64,000 nt of DNA, from contig NZ_JAHYBZ010000001.1 in assembly GCF_019430885.1 (NCBI RefSeq), forward strand, positions 744,001 to 808,000, in the 5' to 3' direction. Numbering within the stretch: the first letter of the stretch is position 1; every line of letters begins with the position of its first letter. Position numbers and translations under genes: made by a program. Source of the DNA: Roseomonas alba (lineage in GTDB: Bacteria; Pseudomonadota; Alphaproteobacteria; Acetobacterales; Acetobacteraceae). Below, one piece after another: positions 51,527 through 60,241 of the stretch. Below the pieces are notes generated by a model. The model ran no database searches. It saw only the letters and a program-made list of their open reading frames with translations, and was not told where the DNA came from.

Positions 51527-53505
51527 GCCGCGTTCTCCTGGGTTGCCGTGGCGGTCGGGCGCAGGCCGAGCGCGAGCCCGACCATCCAGGCGTCGCGCAG
51601 CACGGAAAGATAGTCGCCGGGCTGGTTGGCATCGCCGACCAGGGTGTGGGGGAGGCCGGCCGCCTCGACGGCGGCGAGGGCGTCGCGGTTCGGCAAGGCG
51701 CCGACCGCGGCGATGACATGGGTGATGCCGTCGATCCGGTGCGCCGTGCCGCCTTCGGTGAAATGCAGCGTGCCGCCGTCGAGGCGGTCCGCGCGCGCGC
51801 CGATGTGGAAGGCCACATCCGCCGCGCGCAGGCGGATCATCATGTCGGTGCGGTTGTTGCGCGCCATGGCGGGCGCGATGGCGGACAGCGCTTCCAGTAC
51901 GGTAATGCGGCAGCCGCGCAGGGTCAGCATCTCGGCCACTTCCAGCCCGACGATGCCGCCGCCGATCACCGCGACGCCGGCGCCCTCCGGGATCAGCGAC
52001 GGGTCGGCGATGACGTCCCAGGCCTGGATCGGCGCGGCACCCGGCAGGGCGTAGGGGCGCGGGCGGGCGCCGGTCGCGACCACGACATGGTCCGGCGCGA
52101 AGCCGCGGATCATGGCTTCCGTCGCCTCGACGCCGCAGCGGACGCGCACGCCGGCGGCGATCGCCTGGTCCCAGCGCCAGGTCCAGAGAGGGCGCACCTC
52201 CTCCTTGTCCGGTGCGGCGACGGCGAGGTGGATCTGGCCGCCGGGGCGTGCGGCCTTCTCCCAGACCTCGACCTCATGCCCGCGCGCGGCGGCGAGGCGG
52301 GCCACTTCCATGCCGCCCACACCAGCGCCGAGCACCAGGATGCGCTGCCGTTGCGCTGCCGGGGCCAGCGGCGGTTCGGCGAATTCCGGCGCTTCCAGCT
52401 CGGTGCCCAGCATCGGATTGGTGACACAGGCGACGTCGCGTTCCAGGGTCAGCCGCTCGAAGCAGACATTGCAGGAGATGCAGAGCCGGATCGGCACCGC
52501 CGATTCCCCGAAGGCCTTGCGCGCCCAATGCGCATCCGCCGTCAGCGCGCGGCCGAGCGAGACATAGTCGGCCGCACCGCTTGCCAGCACGGCTCCCGCG
52601 TCCTCGGGCGTCACGATGCGGCCGGCGATGATGGTGGGGATGTCCACGGCCTCGGTGATCGGGCGTGCATGGGGTTCGAGGGTGCGGCGCGGCATCGAGG
52701 GCGGCTGGATACAGAAGCGCGACAGCGCCGGGCTCTCATTCGTGCCGCCGGACAGGTCGAGCGCCGTCACCCCCGCCGCTTCCAGCATGCGGGCGAGTTC
52801 GACCATCTCCTCGATCGGATAGCCGTCCTCGCAATACTCGGTACAGGAGATGCGGACCCAGAGCGGGAAGTCGGGAAGCGCATCGCGCAGGCGATGCACC
52901 GTCTCCAGCAGCAGTCGCGCGCGGTTCTCCAGGCTGCCGCCATATTCGTCGCCGCGCTTGTTGATGCGCGAAGTCAGGAATTGCTGGAACAGGTAGCCAT
53001 TGGCGGCGTGCAGCTCGACCGCGTCATAGCCTGCCTGCCACAGGCGCCGCGCGGCGGCGACGAAATCCTTCTGAATCTCGACGATCTCGGCCTTGTCCAG
53101 CGGCCGCACTGCATCGCCGGTGTTCGGGTTGTGCCAGGGGGATGGGCCCACCGGCTCGGTGTTCAGCACCATCCGCCGTAGCAACCCGCCGCGATGGTTG
53201 AGCTGCCCGATGGTCAGGCAGTCATGCCGCTTGATCGCCTCGACCAGCCGCGCCAGGCCGGGGATGAAGCGGTCGTGGTAGAGCCACAGCGAATTGTTGT
53301 GGGCGCGGCCGCCGGCGCTGACCGCCATCGCCTCGGTGACGATGGCGGCGACGCCGCCCTTGGCGCGTTCCTCGTAGTAGGCGCGGTCGCGCTCGGTCGA
53401 GAGGCCGTCGCTGGTGCTGAAGTTGGTCCCCATCGGCGCCATGACGAGGCGGTTCTTCATGCGAAGGGGACCGATCATCCCCGGCTGCTGCAACAGCGAC
53501 GGCAT
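51523..53505 (-). CDS. FMN/FAD iron-sulfur oxidoreductase, TMADH / 2,4-dienoyl-CoA reductase type
   Basis: 660 residues in three parts: an old-yellow-enzyme TIM barrel (about 1-350, with NRLVMAPMGTNF, GQLNHRGG and HAANGYLFQQFL), a 4Fe-4S binding CISCNVC plus a Cys 11 residues later (the CxxCxxC-x11-C spacing of trimethylamine dehydrogenase), and a C-terminal FAD/NAD part with LVLGAGVGGMEVARLA and VIGGGIVGLEVAEML. Members reduce enones or oxidise amines. It lies between the dehydrogenase and lactonase genes of one operon, 2 nt after the former. Confidence 0.9.
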   Translation of the reverse strand: MPSLLQQPGMIGPLRMKNRLVMAPMGTNFSTSDGLSTERDRAYYEERAKGGVAAIVTEAMAVSAGGRAHNNSLWLYHDRFIPGLARLVEAIKRHDCLTIGQLNHRGGLLRRMVLNTEPVGPSPWHNPNTGDAVRPLDKAEIVEIQKDFVAAARRLWQAGYDAVELHAANGYLFQQFLTSRINKRGDEYGGSLENRARLLLETVHRLRDALPDFPLWVRISCTEYCEDGYPIEEMVELARMLEAAGVTALDLSGGTNESPALSRFCIQPPSMPRRTLEPHARPITEAVDIPTIIAGRIVTPEDAGAVLASGAADYVSLGRALTADAHWARKAFGESAVPIRLCISCNVCFERLTLERDVACVTNPMLGTELEAPEFAEPPLAPAAQRQRILVLGAGVGGMEVARLAAARGHEVEVWEKAARPGGQIHLAVAAPDKEEVRPLWTWRWDQAIAAGVRVRCGVEATEAMIRGFAPDHVVVATGARPRPYALPGAAPIQAWDVIADPSLIPEGAGVAVIGGGIVGLEVAEMLTLRGCRITVLEALSAIAPAMARNNRTDMMIRLRAADVAFHIGARADRLDGGTLHFTEGGTAHRIDGITHVIAAVGALPNRDALAAVEAAGLPHTLVGDANQPGDYLSVLRDAWMVGLALGLRPTATATQENAA

Positions 53506-53507
53506 GG

Positions 53508-54443
53508 TCACTTCGCCTTGTCCGCGTCGAGCACCGCCTGCACCGCGGCGGGGTCGCAGGCGATGGACACGCCCGCGCGTTCGAGCTGCAGCTTCATCGG
53601 CACGCGGCTGTCCAGCGCCTCCCAGCCGCGGTTCATCGCCTCGTTCATTTCCTCGAGCGTGAGGTTGCAGAAGCGCATGGGCACGCCGAGGTCGCGGCCC
53701 ATCTGCACGGCGAGCGAGACGTCCTTGTGCGCGAGCTTCAGCGAAAAGGCCGGCGGATCGTATTTGTCGATGAGGAACTGCTCGGTGACACGGTCGAAGG
53801 TGCGCCGCCGGCCGAGCGAGCCCTGGCGGATCGCCTTCCACAGATCGAGCGGATCCATCCCCGCCTTCACGCCCATGGAGAAGACCTCGGCCATCGCGGT
53901 CTGGATCGCGTAGCCCGCCATGTTGTGCACGAGCTTCGCGACCGTCGCGCTGCCGGTCGGGCCGATATAGGCGGCCTGGTCGCCGAAACTGTCGAGCAGC
54001 GGCTTGTACTTGTCGAAGACCGCCTTGTCGCCGCCGACCCAGATGGCGAGCTTGCCGGTCTCCGCCCCCTTCGGCCCGCCGCTGACCGGCGCGTCGAAGC
54101 CGAAGGCGCCCTTCTCGGCGAGTGCGGCGGCGAAGCGCTTCACCAGCGCCTGGGAATTGGTCGAGAGGTCGAAATAGGCCGCGCCCTTCCGGGCGCCGGC
54201 GAGGATGCCCTCATCGCCGAAGACGACCGGCTCGACCTCCTTGGGGCCGGGCAGGGAGGTGAAGATCACCTCGCATTGCTCGGCGACCGCCTTCGGCGTG
54301 TCGGCCCAGACGGCGCCGGCGGCGAGGCGGTTCGCGCCCGCCTCGCGACGGATGTCGTGGACGACGAGCGCATGGCCGGCCTTCTGGATATTGGCGGCCA
54401 TGAAGGCCCCCATCGTGCCGAGGCCGATGAAACCCACCTTCAT
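53508..54443 (-). CDS. NAD(P)-dependent beta-hydroxyacid dehydrogenase (HIBADH/GarR-like)
   Basis: 311 residues from ATG 54443. GFIGLGTMG (4-12) binds the cofactor, [14 protein letters not shown] is the substrate loop, and the catalytic Lys lies in [11 protein letters not shown]. The family oxidises 3-hydroxyisobutyrate or reduces tartronate semialdehyde and similar acids. Second gene of the operon, 4 nt after the carboxymuconolactone-decarboxylase-like gene. Confidence 0.9.
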   Translation of the reverse strand: MKVGFIGLGTMGAFMAANIQKAGHALVVHDIRREAGANRLAAGAVWADTPKAVAEQCEVIFTSLPGPKEVEPVVFGDEGILAGARKGAAYFDLSTNSQALVKRFAAALAEKGAFGFDAPVSGGPKGAETGKLAIWVGGDKAVFDKYKPLLDSFGDQAAYIGPTGSATVAKLVHNMAGYAIQTAMAEVFSMGVKAGMDPLDLWKAIRQGSLGRRRTFDRVTEQFLIDKYDPPAFSLKLAHKDVSLAVQMGRDLGVPMRFCNLTLEEMNEAMNRGWEALDSRVPMKLQLERAGVSIACDPAAVQAVLDADKAK

Positions 54444-54447
54444 GATG

Positions 54448-54783
54448 TCAGCCCTTCGCCTTGTCCTGGGCCTCGAAGACATCGACCGCGACGTGGGCGG
54501 CGGTCATGGCGGAGGGCCAGCCGGAATACAGCGACAGGTGGGTGATGATCTCGCTCACCTCCTCCCGCGTCAGGCCGTTGCCGAGGCCCCGGCCGATATG
54601 GCTGTTGAGCTGGTCCTGCCAGCCGAGCGCCACGAGCGCCGCGATGGTGACGATGCTGCGGTCGCGCTTGGATAGCTGCGGCCGTTCCCACACATCGCCG
54701 TAGACATAGGTGTTGGTCATTTCCACGAGCTTGGGGAAATGCGGGTTGATGCGGTCGCGGCGGGCGGAAGGCGGGGCGGCCAT
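54448..54783 (-). CDS. Carboxymuconolactone decarboxylase-like protein
   Basis: 111 residues from ATG 54783, with AGGAGA upstream. The all-helical CMD core is recognisable: DVWERPQLSKRDRSIVTIAALVALG (shown in part), then LNSHIGRGLGNGLTREEVSE and IITHLSLYSGWPSAM. The CxxC pair of the peroxidase-like AhpD branch is absent, so decarboxylase or a related lactone role is likelier. First gene of the operon, divergent from LysR across 262 nt. Confidence 0.85.
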   Translation of the reverse strand: MAAPPSARRDRINPHFPKLVEMTNTYVYGDVWERPQLSKRDRSIVTIAALVALGWQDQLNSHIGRGLGNGLTREEVSEIITHLSLYSGWPSAMTAAHVAVDVFEAQDKAKG

Positions 54784-55004
54784 GGCGGTCTCCTGTGCGG
54801 CGTCGCGGTGGCCGCGGCGCGGGGCGGAAGCACGGCGGGCGGAGGACGCGGCGAAGGCAGGCCATGGGCGGCCGACGCCGTAGGGCCGGTCGGCGCGCAG
54901 CCAGCGGTCGAAACGTTTCCATCCCGTCGGGTCGCCGTTCGGCGTCCTGGGGATGAGCATTCCAGCCCTGACCCCCCCGGTCCACTGGAATGCCTGCCAG
55001 GACC

Positions 55005-55021
55005 CATAGACGGCGTCTATG
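55005..55021. promoter_or_regulatory. LysR-type binding site (CATAGAC-GGC-GTCTATG)
   Basis: A perfect 7-bp inverted repeat with a 3-nt spacer, 24 nt before the LysR start codon. T 55007 and A 55019 are 11 nt apart, the LysR box spacing. It probably controls lysR and the divergent operon starting at 54783. Confidence 0.6.
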
Positions 55022-55045
55022 CTGCGGCCCCAGGGAGGACGCGAA

Positions 55046-55939
55046 ATGAACCTGCGTCAGTTGGAAGTGTTCCACGCCGTCATGCGCACCGGCACGGTGA
55101 CGGGGGCAGCGCGCCTGCTCGGCGTCACCCAGCCTTCGGCGAGCAAGGTGCTGAAGCATTGCGAGACCCAGCTTCGGATGCCGCTGTTCCGCCGCGTCGG
55201 CGGGCGGTTGCATCCCACGCCGGAGGCCGAGGCCATCCTGCCGGATATCGAGGCGATCTTCGCGCGGCTTGATTCCGTCGGGCGCCAGTTGCGCGACCTG
55301 AAGGGCGGGAGCATGGGCACGCTGTCGCTCGCAGGCGCCTTCCCGATCGCCAATGGCTACCTGGCGGCGGCGGTCGCCTCCTTCCTGGCCGAACGGCCGC
55401 GCGTGCGGATCGTGCTGCAGGCGCTCACCTCGCCCGAGCTGCTCGACCGCGTAGTCAGCCGGGAGGTGGAACTCGGCGTCGGGCTGGAACCTGTCGTCCA
55501 TCCGGAGGTGGAGACGGAAGTGCTCGTCTCATCCGGTGTCGCCTGCGTGATGCGGGAGGATCATCCGCTCGCGGCGCAGGAGGAGGTGGCGATCGGCCAG
55601 CTCGACGGCATGTCGATCACGACCTTCCTCTCGCGCGCGCCGCTGCGCGGCTATGTGGATCGGGCGCTGTCCGATGCGGGGGTGGTGCCGCGCATCAGCG
55701 TGCAGGTCAGCATGTCCATGACCGGCATGGCGCTCGCGTACCACGGGGCGGGGATCGCGCTGGTCGAGCCGTTCCTGCTCAACACATTGCCGCTGCCGGG
55801 GCTGGTGGCGCGGCCGCTGAAGCCGCGCATCGAGATGAAGACGCTGCTGATCCGGGCGCGGTCGGCGCCGAGCTCGGCCCTGGTGACGCGCTTCGTCGCG
55901 CATCTGCGCAAGGAGGTGCCGAGGCTGCTCGGCACCTGA
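55046..55939 (+). CDS. LysR-family transcriptional regulator
   Basis: 297 residues from ATG 55046, with GGAGG upstream. The DNA-binding part is LRQLEVFHAVMRTGTVTGAA and RLLGVTQPSASKVLKHCE; the effector domain follows from about residue 90 with LAGAFPIANGYLAAAVASFL. It is divergent from the operon with the lactonase and flavoprotein and is its probable regulator. Confidence 0.93.
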   Translation: MNLRQLEVFHAVMRTGTVTGAARLLGVTQPSASKVLKHCETQLRMPLFRRVGGRLHPTPEAEAILPDIEAIFARLDSVGRQLRDLKGGSMGTLSLAGAFPIANGYLAAAVASFLAERPRVRIVLQALTSPELLDRVVSREVELGVGLEPVVHPEVETEVLVSSGVACVMREDHPLAAQEEVAIGQLDGMSITTFLSRAPLRGYVDRALSDAGVVPRISVQVSMSMTGMALAYHGAGIALVEPFLLNTLPLPGLVARPLKPRIEMKTLLIRARSAPSSALVTRFVAHLRKEVPRLLGT

Positions 55940-55972
55940 TCAGAGACCGTTTGGAAGGGCCGGTGCCGGATA

Positions 55973-56000
55973 CGGACATGCGCCGCATGGCCCATGTCCG
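55973..56000. terminator. Hairpin between convergent genes
   Basis: CGGACATG (55973-55980) pairs with CATGTCCG (55993-56000) over a 12-nt loop, in the 70-nt gap between lysR and the penicillin-acylase-like gene. An overlapping alternative stem pairs CCGTTTGGA with TCCGAACGG. Confidence 0.45.
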
Positions 56001-56009
56001 AACGGGCTG

Positions 56010-58310
56010 TCAGCCGGGCAGCAGGTGGATGCGGCGTTCGGCCGCCCCTTCCACCGCGGCGCGGCTGTAGAGCATCGGCACGTATTCATCCTTCGCCCAG
56101 AGCGGGAAAAGGTCGCGGTAATGCGGGCTGGCCGGATCGCCGGATTGCCCGGGCGAGTTGATCGTCCAGCTCCCATCCCAGTTGCCGACATCCAGCACCA
56201 TGCGCCAGGACACGCCGGACATGACGCGGAAGTCGCTGCCGCGATAGCCGTTGTTGTTGATGGTGAGGTTCGACCCGCCCTTGGGCGCCGGGCCGACATC
56301 GAGTTTCGCGGCAATCTCGGGCGGCGCCAGGCGCGACAGCGGGTGGCTGAAATAGCCCTGGTGGATGCGGCCCCAGGACCAATGGGCGGTGTCCGCACCC
56401 ATGCGCTTTACGGCCTCCTCCCACGCTGCGGCGAGGGTGGTCAGCAGCAGCGCGTCGCGCGCGGCCTTCGGATCGGGACCGAGGCCCGGATCGTCCGCGC
56501 TCTCCAGCAGGTCCACGTAGAGCGCGGTGTCGGGCACGGTGATCAGGCGGTTCAGGCCCTCCGGCCCCAGCGCCTTCGGCACGGCGGGGATCAGGTGATT
56601 GGTGTACCAGATCTCGAACAGCGCGGCGGGGCCGCTGGTCGCCTCCAGCCGATGGTCCCAGCCGACGAGGAAGGCGCGCGCCTCCGCCGCCATGCTGCCG
56701 GTCGCCGTCGCGAGCAGCGCGCAGAGCCGGCGCGCCGGCACGCTCAGCACGTCGGTCTGGAGCTTCAGCGTCTCCTCCACCGACCAGCGCCTGTCGGCGT
56801 TCAGCGATTCCGACAGGCGCGAGAAGCGCGCGCCATCGGTCCATTCGAAGCCGGTCTTGTGGTGGCGATGGTCGAAATCGGGCGGCAGGTTCATTTGGTT
56901 GGCGGACCCCACCCAGCCGCTCGCCGGATCGGTGAGGGAGGGCAGGGTCGAGGCCTGGATCGTCCCCGCCCATTCGTAGCGCCCGTCGCCCGAGACCGGC
57001 ATCAGCCCGTCCCAGTTCGGCCGCACCGGCACCTTCGCCGCCGCCTGCCAGGCGATGTGCCCATCGACGGTCGCGACGACATGGTTGGTCGAGGGCGCGC
57101 CCCAGCCTTCCAGCGCGGTGCGATACTCCGCCACGGTCGTCGCGGTCAGATAGGCGAGGCTCGCCATGTAGGCGGCCGTGCCCGGCTCCCACCACACGCT
57201 GCGCAGAGCATAGGCGCGGCGGTTCGCGGCATCGACATGGAGCACGGGGCCGTGGCGGGTGAAGCGCAGCTCCACCGTGGCGTCCTCCCCGCCACGCACG
57301 GGAATGGTCTCGGTGACGACGCGCATCCGCTCCCAGCCCTCGCCATAGCGATAGAGGTCGGGATCGGCCTCGTTCAGCTCATAGACGTAGAGGTCCTCCT
57401 GGTCGGAGGGATGGATGGTCAGCGAGAAGGCGAGGCGGTCATTGTGCCCCAGGCTCACGCCCGGGATGGCCGGCTCGCCGGCGCCGATCACGTCGAGGCC
57501 CGGCGCCGAGAGATGCGTGACGTAGCGCAGCGAGGGCTGGTCATGGACGCGATGCGGATCGCTCGCCAGGATCGGCCGGCCGGTCGTCGTGCGCGCGGGC
57601 GACAGCGCCCAGTTGTTGCTGCCCCATTCGCTGGTGAAGGCCAGCTTCTCCGCCGGGTCGGTGGTGTCGAGCGGATGCGGCTCGCAGCCCATCAGGTAGG
57701 TGCGCATCACCTCGGGCGGGATGACGTGCGGGGCGATGCCGTCCGGTACCTGCAAGGTCCATTCGGGTTGCAGGTCGCGATGCAGGCGATCGGTCTCGAC
57801 GCCGAAGCGCGCGACGATGGCGCTGCGTGTCACCTCGGAATCCGCATTGCGGACTCGGGCGTGGGACCGGCAGCGGACCACGTCCTCCGGCGCCCAGCGC
57901 GCCGGCGTCGTGCCGGTCGCGCGGAACTCCAGCGGCAGGCGGTCGGGCTCGCGCGCCACCAGATCGACATAGGCGTTGATGCCGGCAACGAAGGCGGTGG
58001 TCCGCGCCTCGGCATCCGGGCCGTAGCAGGCCCATTCGGCTGCCATGTCGCCGCGGTAGAGCAGCAGCCGCGCGGCGCGGTCGCGCTCGACGAAGGCCGC
58101 GCCGTAGTCGCCCGCCATCAGCCCCAGCCCGCGCTTGCGCCACAGGTCGATCTGCCACAGCCGGTCGCGCGCGGCGTTGAAGCCCTGGAGGAAGAAGGCG
58201 TCGCGCTGGGTCGCGGCGTAGATGTGCGGGATGCCCCAGCGGTCGACGAGGATCTCGGCCGCGGCGTCGAGGCCGGGGAGGGAGAGGCTTTCCTCCGCGA
58301 TGCCGGTCAC
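56010..58310 (-). CDS. Penicillin-acylase-family Ntn hydrolase (S45), no signal peptide
   Basis: 766 residues, GTG start at 58310. The N-terminal VDRWGIPHIYAATQRDAFFLQGF-type alpha chain (given here only by its DRWGIPHI core) leads through a spacer to the autoprocessing site SEWGSNNWALSP, where Ser231 becomes the N-terminal nucleophile of the beta chain. S45 enzymes hydrolyse amides such as penicillin G, cephalosporin side chains and N-acyl-homoserine lactones. Most are exported, but this one has no signal sequence, and no start codon upstream would add one, so a cytoplasmic location is inferred. It has no operon partner. Confidence 0.9.
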   Translation of the reverse strand: MTGIAEESLSLPGLDAAAEILVDRWGIPHIYAATQRDAFFLQGFNAARDRLWQIDLWRKRGLGLMAGDYGAAFVERDRAARLLLYRGDMAAEWACYGPDAEARTTAFVAGINAYVDLVAREPDRLPLEFRATGTTPARWAPEDVVRCRSHARVRNADSEVTRSAIVARFGVETDRLHRDLQPEWTLQVPDGIAPHVIPPEVMRTYLMGCEPHPLDTTDPAEKLAFTSEWGSNNWALSPARTTTGRPILASDPHRVHDQPSLRYVTHLSAPGLDVIGAGEPAIPGVSLGHNDRLAFSLTIHPSDQEDLYVYELNEADPDLYRYGEGWERMRVVTETIPVRGGEDATVELRFTRHGPVLHVDAANRRAYALRSVWWEPGTAAYMASLAYLTATTVAEYRTALEGWGAPSTNHVVATVDGHIAWQAAAKVPVRPNWDGLMPVSGDGRYEWAGTIQASTLPSLTDPASGWVGSANQMNLPPDFDHRHHKTGFEWTDGARFSRLSESLNADRRWSVEETLKLQTDVLSVPARRLCALLATATGSMAAEARAFLVGWDHRLEATSGPAALFEIWYTNHLIPAVPKALGPEGLNRLITVPDTALYVDLLESADDPGLGPDPKAARDALLLTTLAAAWEEAVKRMGADTAHWSWGRIHQGYFSHPLSRLAPPEIAAKLDVGPAPKGGSNLTINNNGYRGSDFRVMSGVSWRMVLDVGNWDGSWTINSPGQSGDPASPHYRDLFPLWAKDEYVPMLYSRAAVEGAAERRIHLLPG

Positions 58311-58495
58311 GACCCGTGTCCCCCGTGCTTCACAGTTGCTTCCGCACAGAGGGTTCTGTCTGTCATCTCGCCGGTCATCCCATGCAACGCGGCGTCAGTC
58401 GTGCCGAGGCGAGGCCGCAGCGTCAATCGCTTGCGGCAGTCCGTTCCGCCATCGGCGGCCTCGGCTATGGCACACCATAGATGGCCGTGTCGGAT

Positions 58496-58730
58496 CGAGA
58501 GGGGCTTTGCCCCTCTCGAACTCATCCCAGCAAAGGCCGAAGGGCCTTTGCAAACCTCGACTTCGCGCTTGGCGCGTTCGGCACGGCGACTGCCGAAGCC
58601 CGCTCTTGCGCCCGAAACGCGTTGGGAGGGGAATGGGATTCCTGCGCTGCCCGGCGCCAGGTAATGGCTTCCAAAGGCCCTGTGGCCTTTGGCGGGGTGG
58701 TTTGGAGGGGCAGAGCCCCTCCAATCTTCC
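58496..58730. repeat. Paired double-hairpin repeat, copy D
   Basis: The best preserved copy, in the 444-nt divergent gap 58311-58754. Left arm: CGAGAGGGGC-TTT-GCCCCTCTCG (58496-58518), then GCAAAGGCC-GAAG-GGCCTTTGC (58530-58551). Right arm: CCAAAGGCC-CTGT-GGCCTTTGG (58671-58692), then TTGGAGGGGC-AGA-GCCCCTCCAA (58702-58724) and ATCTTCC. All four stems are 9-10 bp and perfect. The left arm matches copy A from GCCCCTCTCG through GGCCTTTGCA; the right arm matches the inverted left arm of copy C, including the GGGCAGCGCAGG tail. The rest of the gap shows nothing else. Confidence 0.85.
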
Positions 58731-58754
58731 GCCCAACACGAGAGGAGACTCCCC

Positions 58755-59102
58755 ATGCTGGCTGCCCCCGACACCATCACCGGCTGGCATGCCCACATCT
58801 ACTACGATCCCGCGTCCCGCCCCGCCGCCGAGCGCTTACGGGAGGCGATCGCGCAAGCTTACCCCGAGGCGGTGCTGGGCCGCTGGCACGATGTCCCGGT
58901 CGGTCCGCACAGCCGGGCCATGTACCAGGTGGCCTTCCCGCCGGCGCTGTTTCCCACCCTGGCGCCCTTCCTCGCCCTGAACCGCGAAGGGCTGAGCATC
59001 CTGCTGCACCCGGAGACTGGCCGGCAAAGGCTGGATCATGAGCAACATGCCCTTTGGATGGGCGATCGGCTCGCCCTCGACACCGCCACCTTGCCCGATT
59101 GA
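58755..59102 (+). CDS. DOPA 4,5-dioxygenase-family protein
   Basis: 115 residues from ATG 58755, with AGGAGA upstream. The conserved His-rich points are GWHAHIYYDP at the N-terminus, VGPHSRAMYQVAFPPA in the middle and LLHPETGRQRLDHEQHALWMG near the end, matching the small DOPA_dioxygen family (ring-cleaving extradiol enzymes in fungi and plants; mostly uncharacterised in bacteria). It is followed 73 nt later by a Bug receptor. Confidence 0.85.
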   Translation: MLAAPDTITGWHAHIYYDPASRPAAERLREAIAQAYPEAVLGRWHDVPVGPHSRAMYQVAFPPALFPTLAPFLALNREGLSILLHPETGRQRLDHEQHALWMGDRLALDTATLPD

Positions 59103-59175
59103 TCGCCACGGGCGGTTGACCGTGTCATCCCGGAACGGAACCTTCCGCCGGCCTTCCGGGAACAAGGATCTCCGC

Positions 59176-60153
59176 ATGAATACGCCCAGGATCACCAGAC
59201 GCGCCCTGCCGGCCCTGGCCGCGCTCGCCGCCGCCCCGGCCGCCGCCCAGGCGTCCTGGCCGACCCGCCCCATCCGCTTCGTCGTGCCCTGGCCGCCGGG
59301 CGGGTTGAACGACCTGCTCGCCCGCGCCTTCAACGACAAGGTCGGGCCGATCCTCGGCCAGACCATCGTCAACGACTTCAAGGCCGGCGCCGGCGGCCGC
59401 ATCGGCGTGGCCGAAGTCGCCCGCGCCAACCCCGACGGCTACACCATCGGCATGGGCAATCTCGGCCCGCTCACCATCGCGCCGCACCTGACCCGCGACA
59501 TGCCCTACGACGTCGCGAAGGACATCGCGCCGGTGATGATGTTCGCCGCCTCGCCCCTGGTTCTCGTCGTGCCGGCCAGCCTGCCGGTGAACACCCTCGC
59601 CGAATTCGCCGCGCGCGTGCGGTCGGCGTCCGGGCGCATGAACTACGGCTCGATCGGCGTCGGCTCGCCGCAGCACCTGACCTTCGAACTGATCATCGCC
59701 GGCGAGCGGATGCAGATCGAGCACATCCCCTATCGCGGCACCGGCGACAGCATGATCGCCCTGCTCGGCGGCGACATCCAGGCCATGTTCGAAACACTGC
59801 CCACCATCCTGCCCGCCATCCGAGATGGACGGGTTCGTGCCCTCGCGGTGACCACGCCGGACCGCGTGCCGCAACTGCCCGATGTGCCGACGCTGGCGGA
59901 ATCCGGGCATCCGGGCTTCGCGGTCGCAAGCTGGTACGCGGTCATCGCGCCGGCGCGGACGCCCACAGCGATCCTCGACAGGCTCTACGACGTCTATACG
60001 CAGGTCGCGACCACGCCGGAGATGCAGAGCTTCCTCGCCGAGCAGGGGCTGATCTACCTGCCGAACACGCGGACCAACTTCGCGGAACGCATCGCGGCGG
60101 AAAGCGCGCGCTGGGCGGGGATCATCCGGGATCGGGGAATCAGCGTGAACTGA
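59176..60153 (+). CDS. Bug/TctC-type periplasmic solute receptor
   Basis: 325 residues from ATG 59176, with AAGGA upstream. The signal TRRALPALAALAAAPAAAQA is followed by FVVPWPPGGLNDLLARAF and FKAGAGGRIGVAEVARANP, a slight variant of the usual ENRPGAGG. Probably cotranscribed with the DOPA-dioxygenase-like gene and may bind an aromatic acid. The fifth orphan Bug receptor in the window. Confidence 0.91.
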   Translation: MNTPRITRRALPALAALAAAPAAAQASWPTRPIRFVVPWPPGGLNDLLARAFNDKVGPILGQTIVNDFKAGAGGRIGVAEVARANPDGYTIGMGNLGPLTIAPHLTRDMPYDVAKDIAPVMMFAASPLVLVVPASLPVNTLAEFAARVRSASGRMNYGSIGVGSPQHLTFELIIAGERMQIEHIPYRGTGDSMIALLGGDIQAMFETLPTILPAIRDGRVRALAVTTPDRVPQLPDVPTLAESGHPGFAVASWYAVIAPARTPTAILDRLYDVYTQVATTPEMQSFLAEQGLIYLPNTRTNFAERIAAESARWAGIIRDRGISVN

Positions 60154-60162
60154 CGGCAAAGG

Positions 60163-60186
60163 CCGGGGGAGGAACACCTCCCCCGG
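60163..60186. terminator. Rho-independent-like terminator
   Basis: CCGGGGGAGG (60163-60172), loop AACA, and CCTCCCCCGG (60177-60186) form a perfect 10-bp stem, followed by TTTT at 60197. It ends the plus-strand unit before the convergent esterase gene. Confidence 0.7.
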
Positions 60187-60241
60187 ACCCCCTCCGTTTT
60201 CTGTCTGTCACCAGGGCGCACCGACGCGAAGCGATCGCCCA

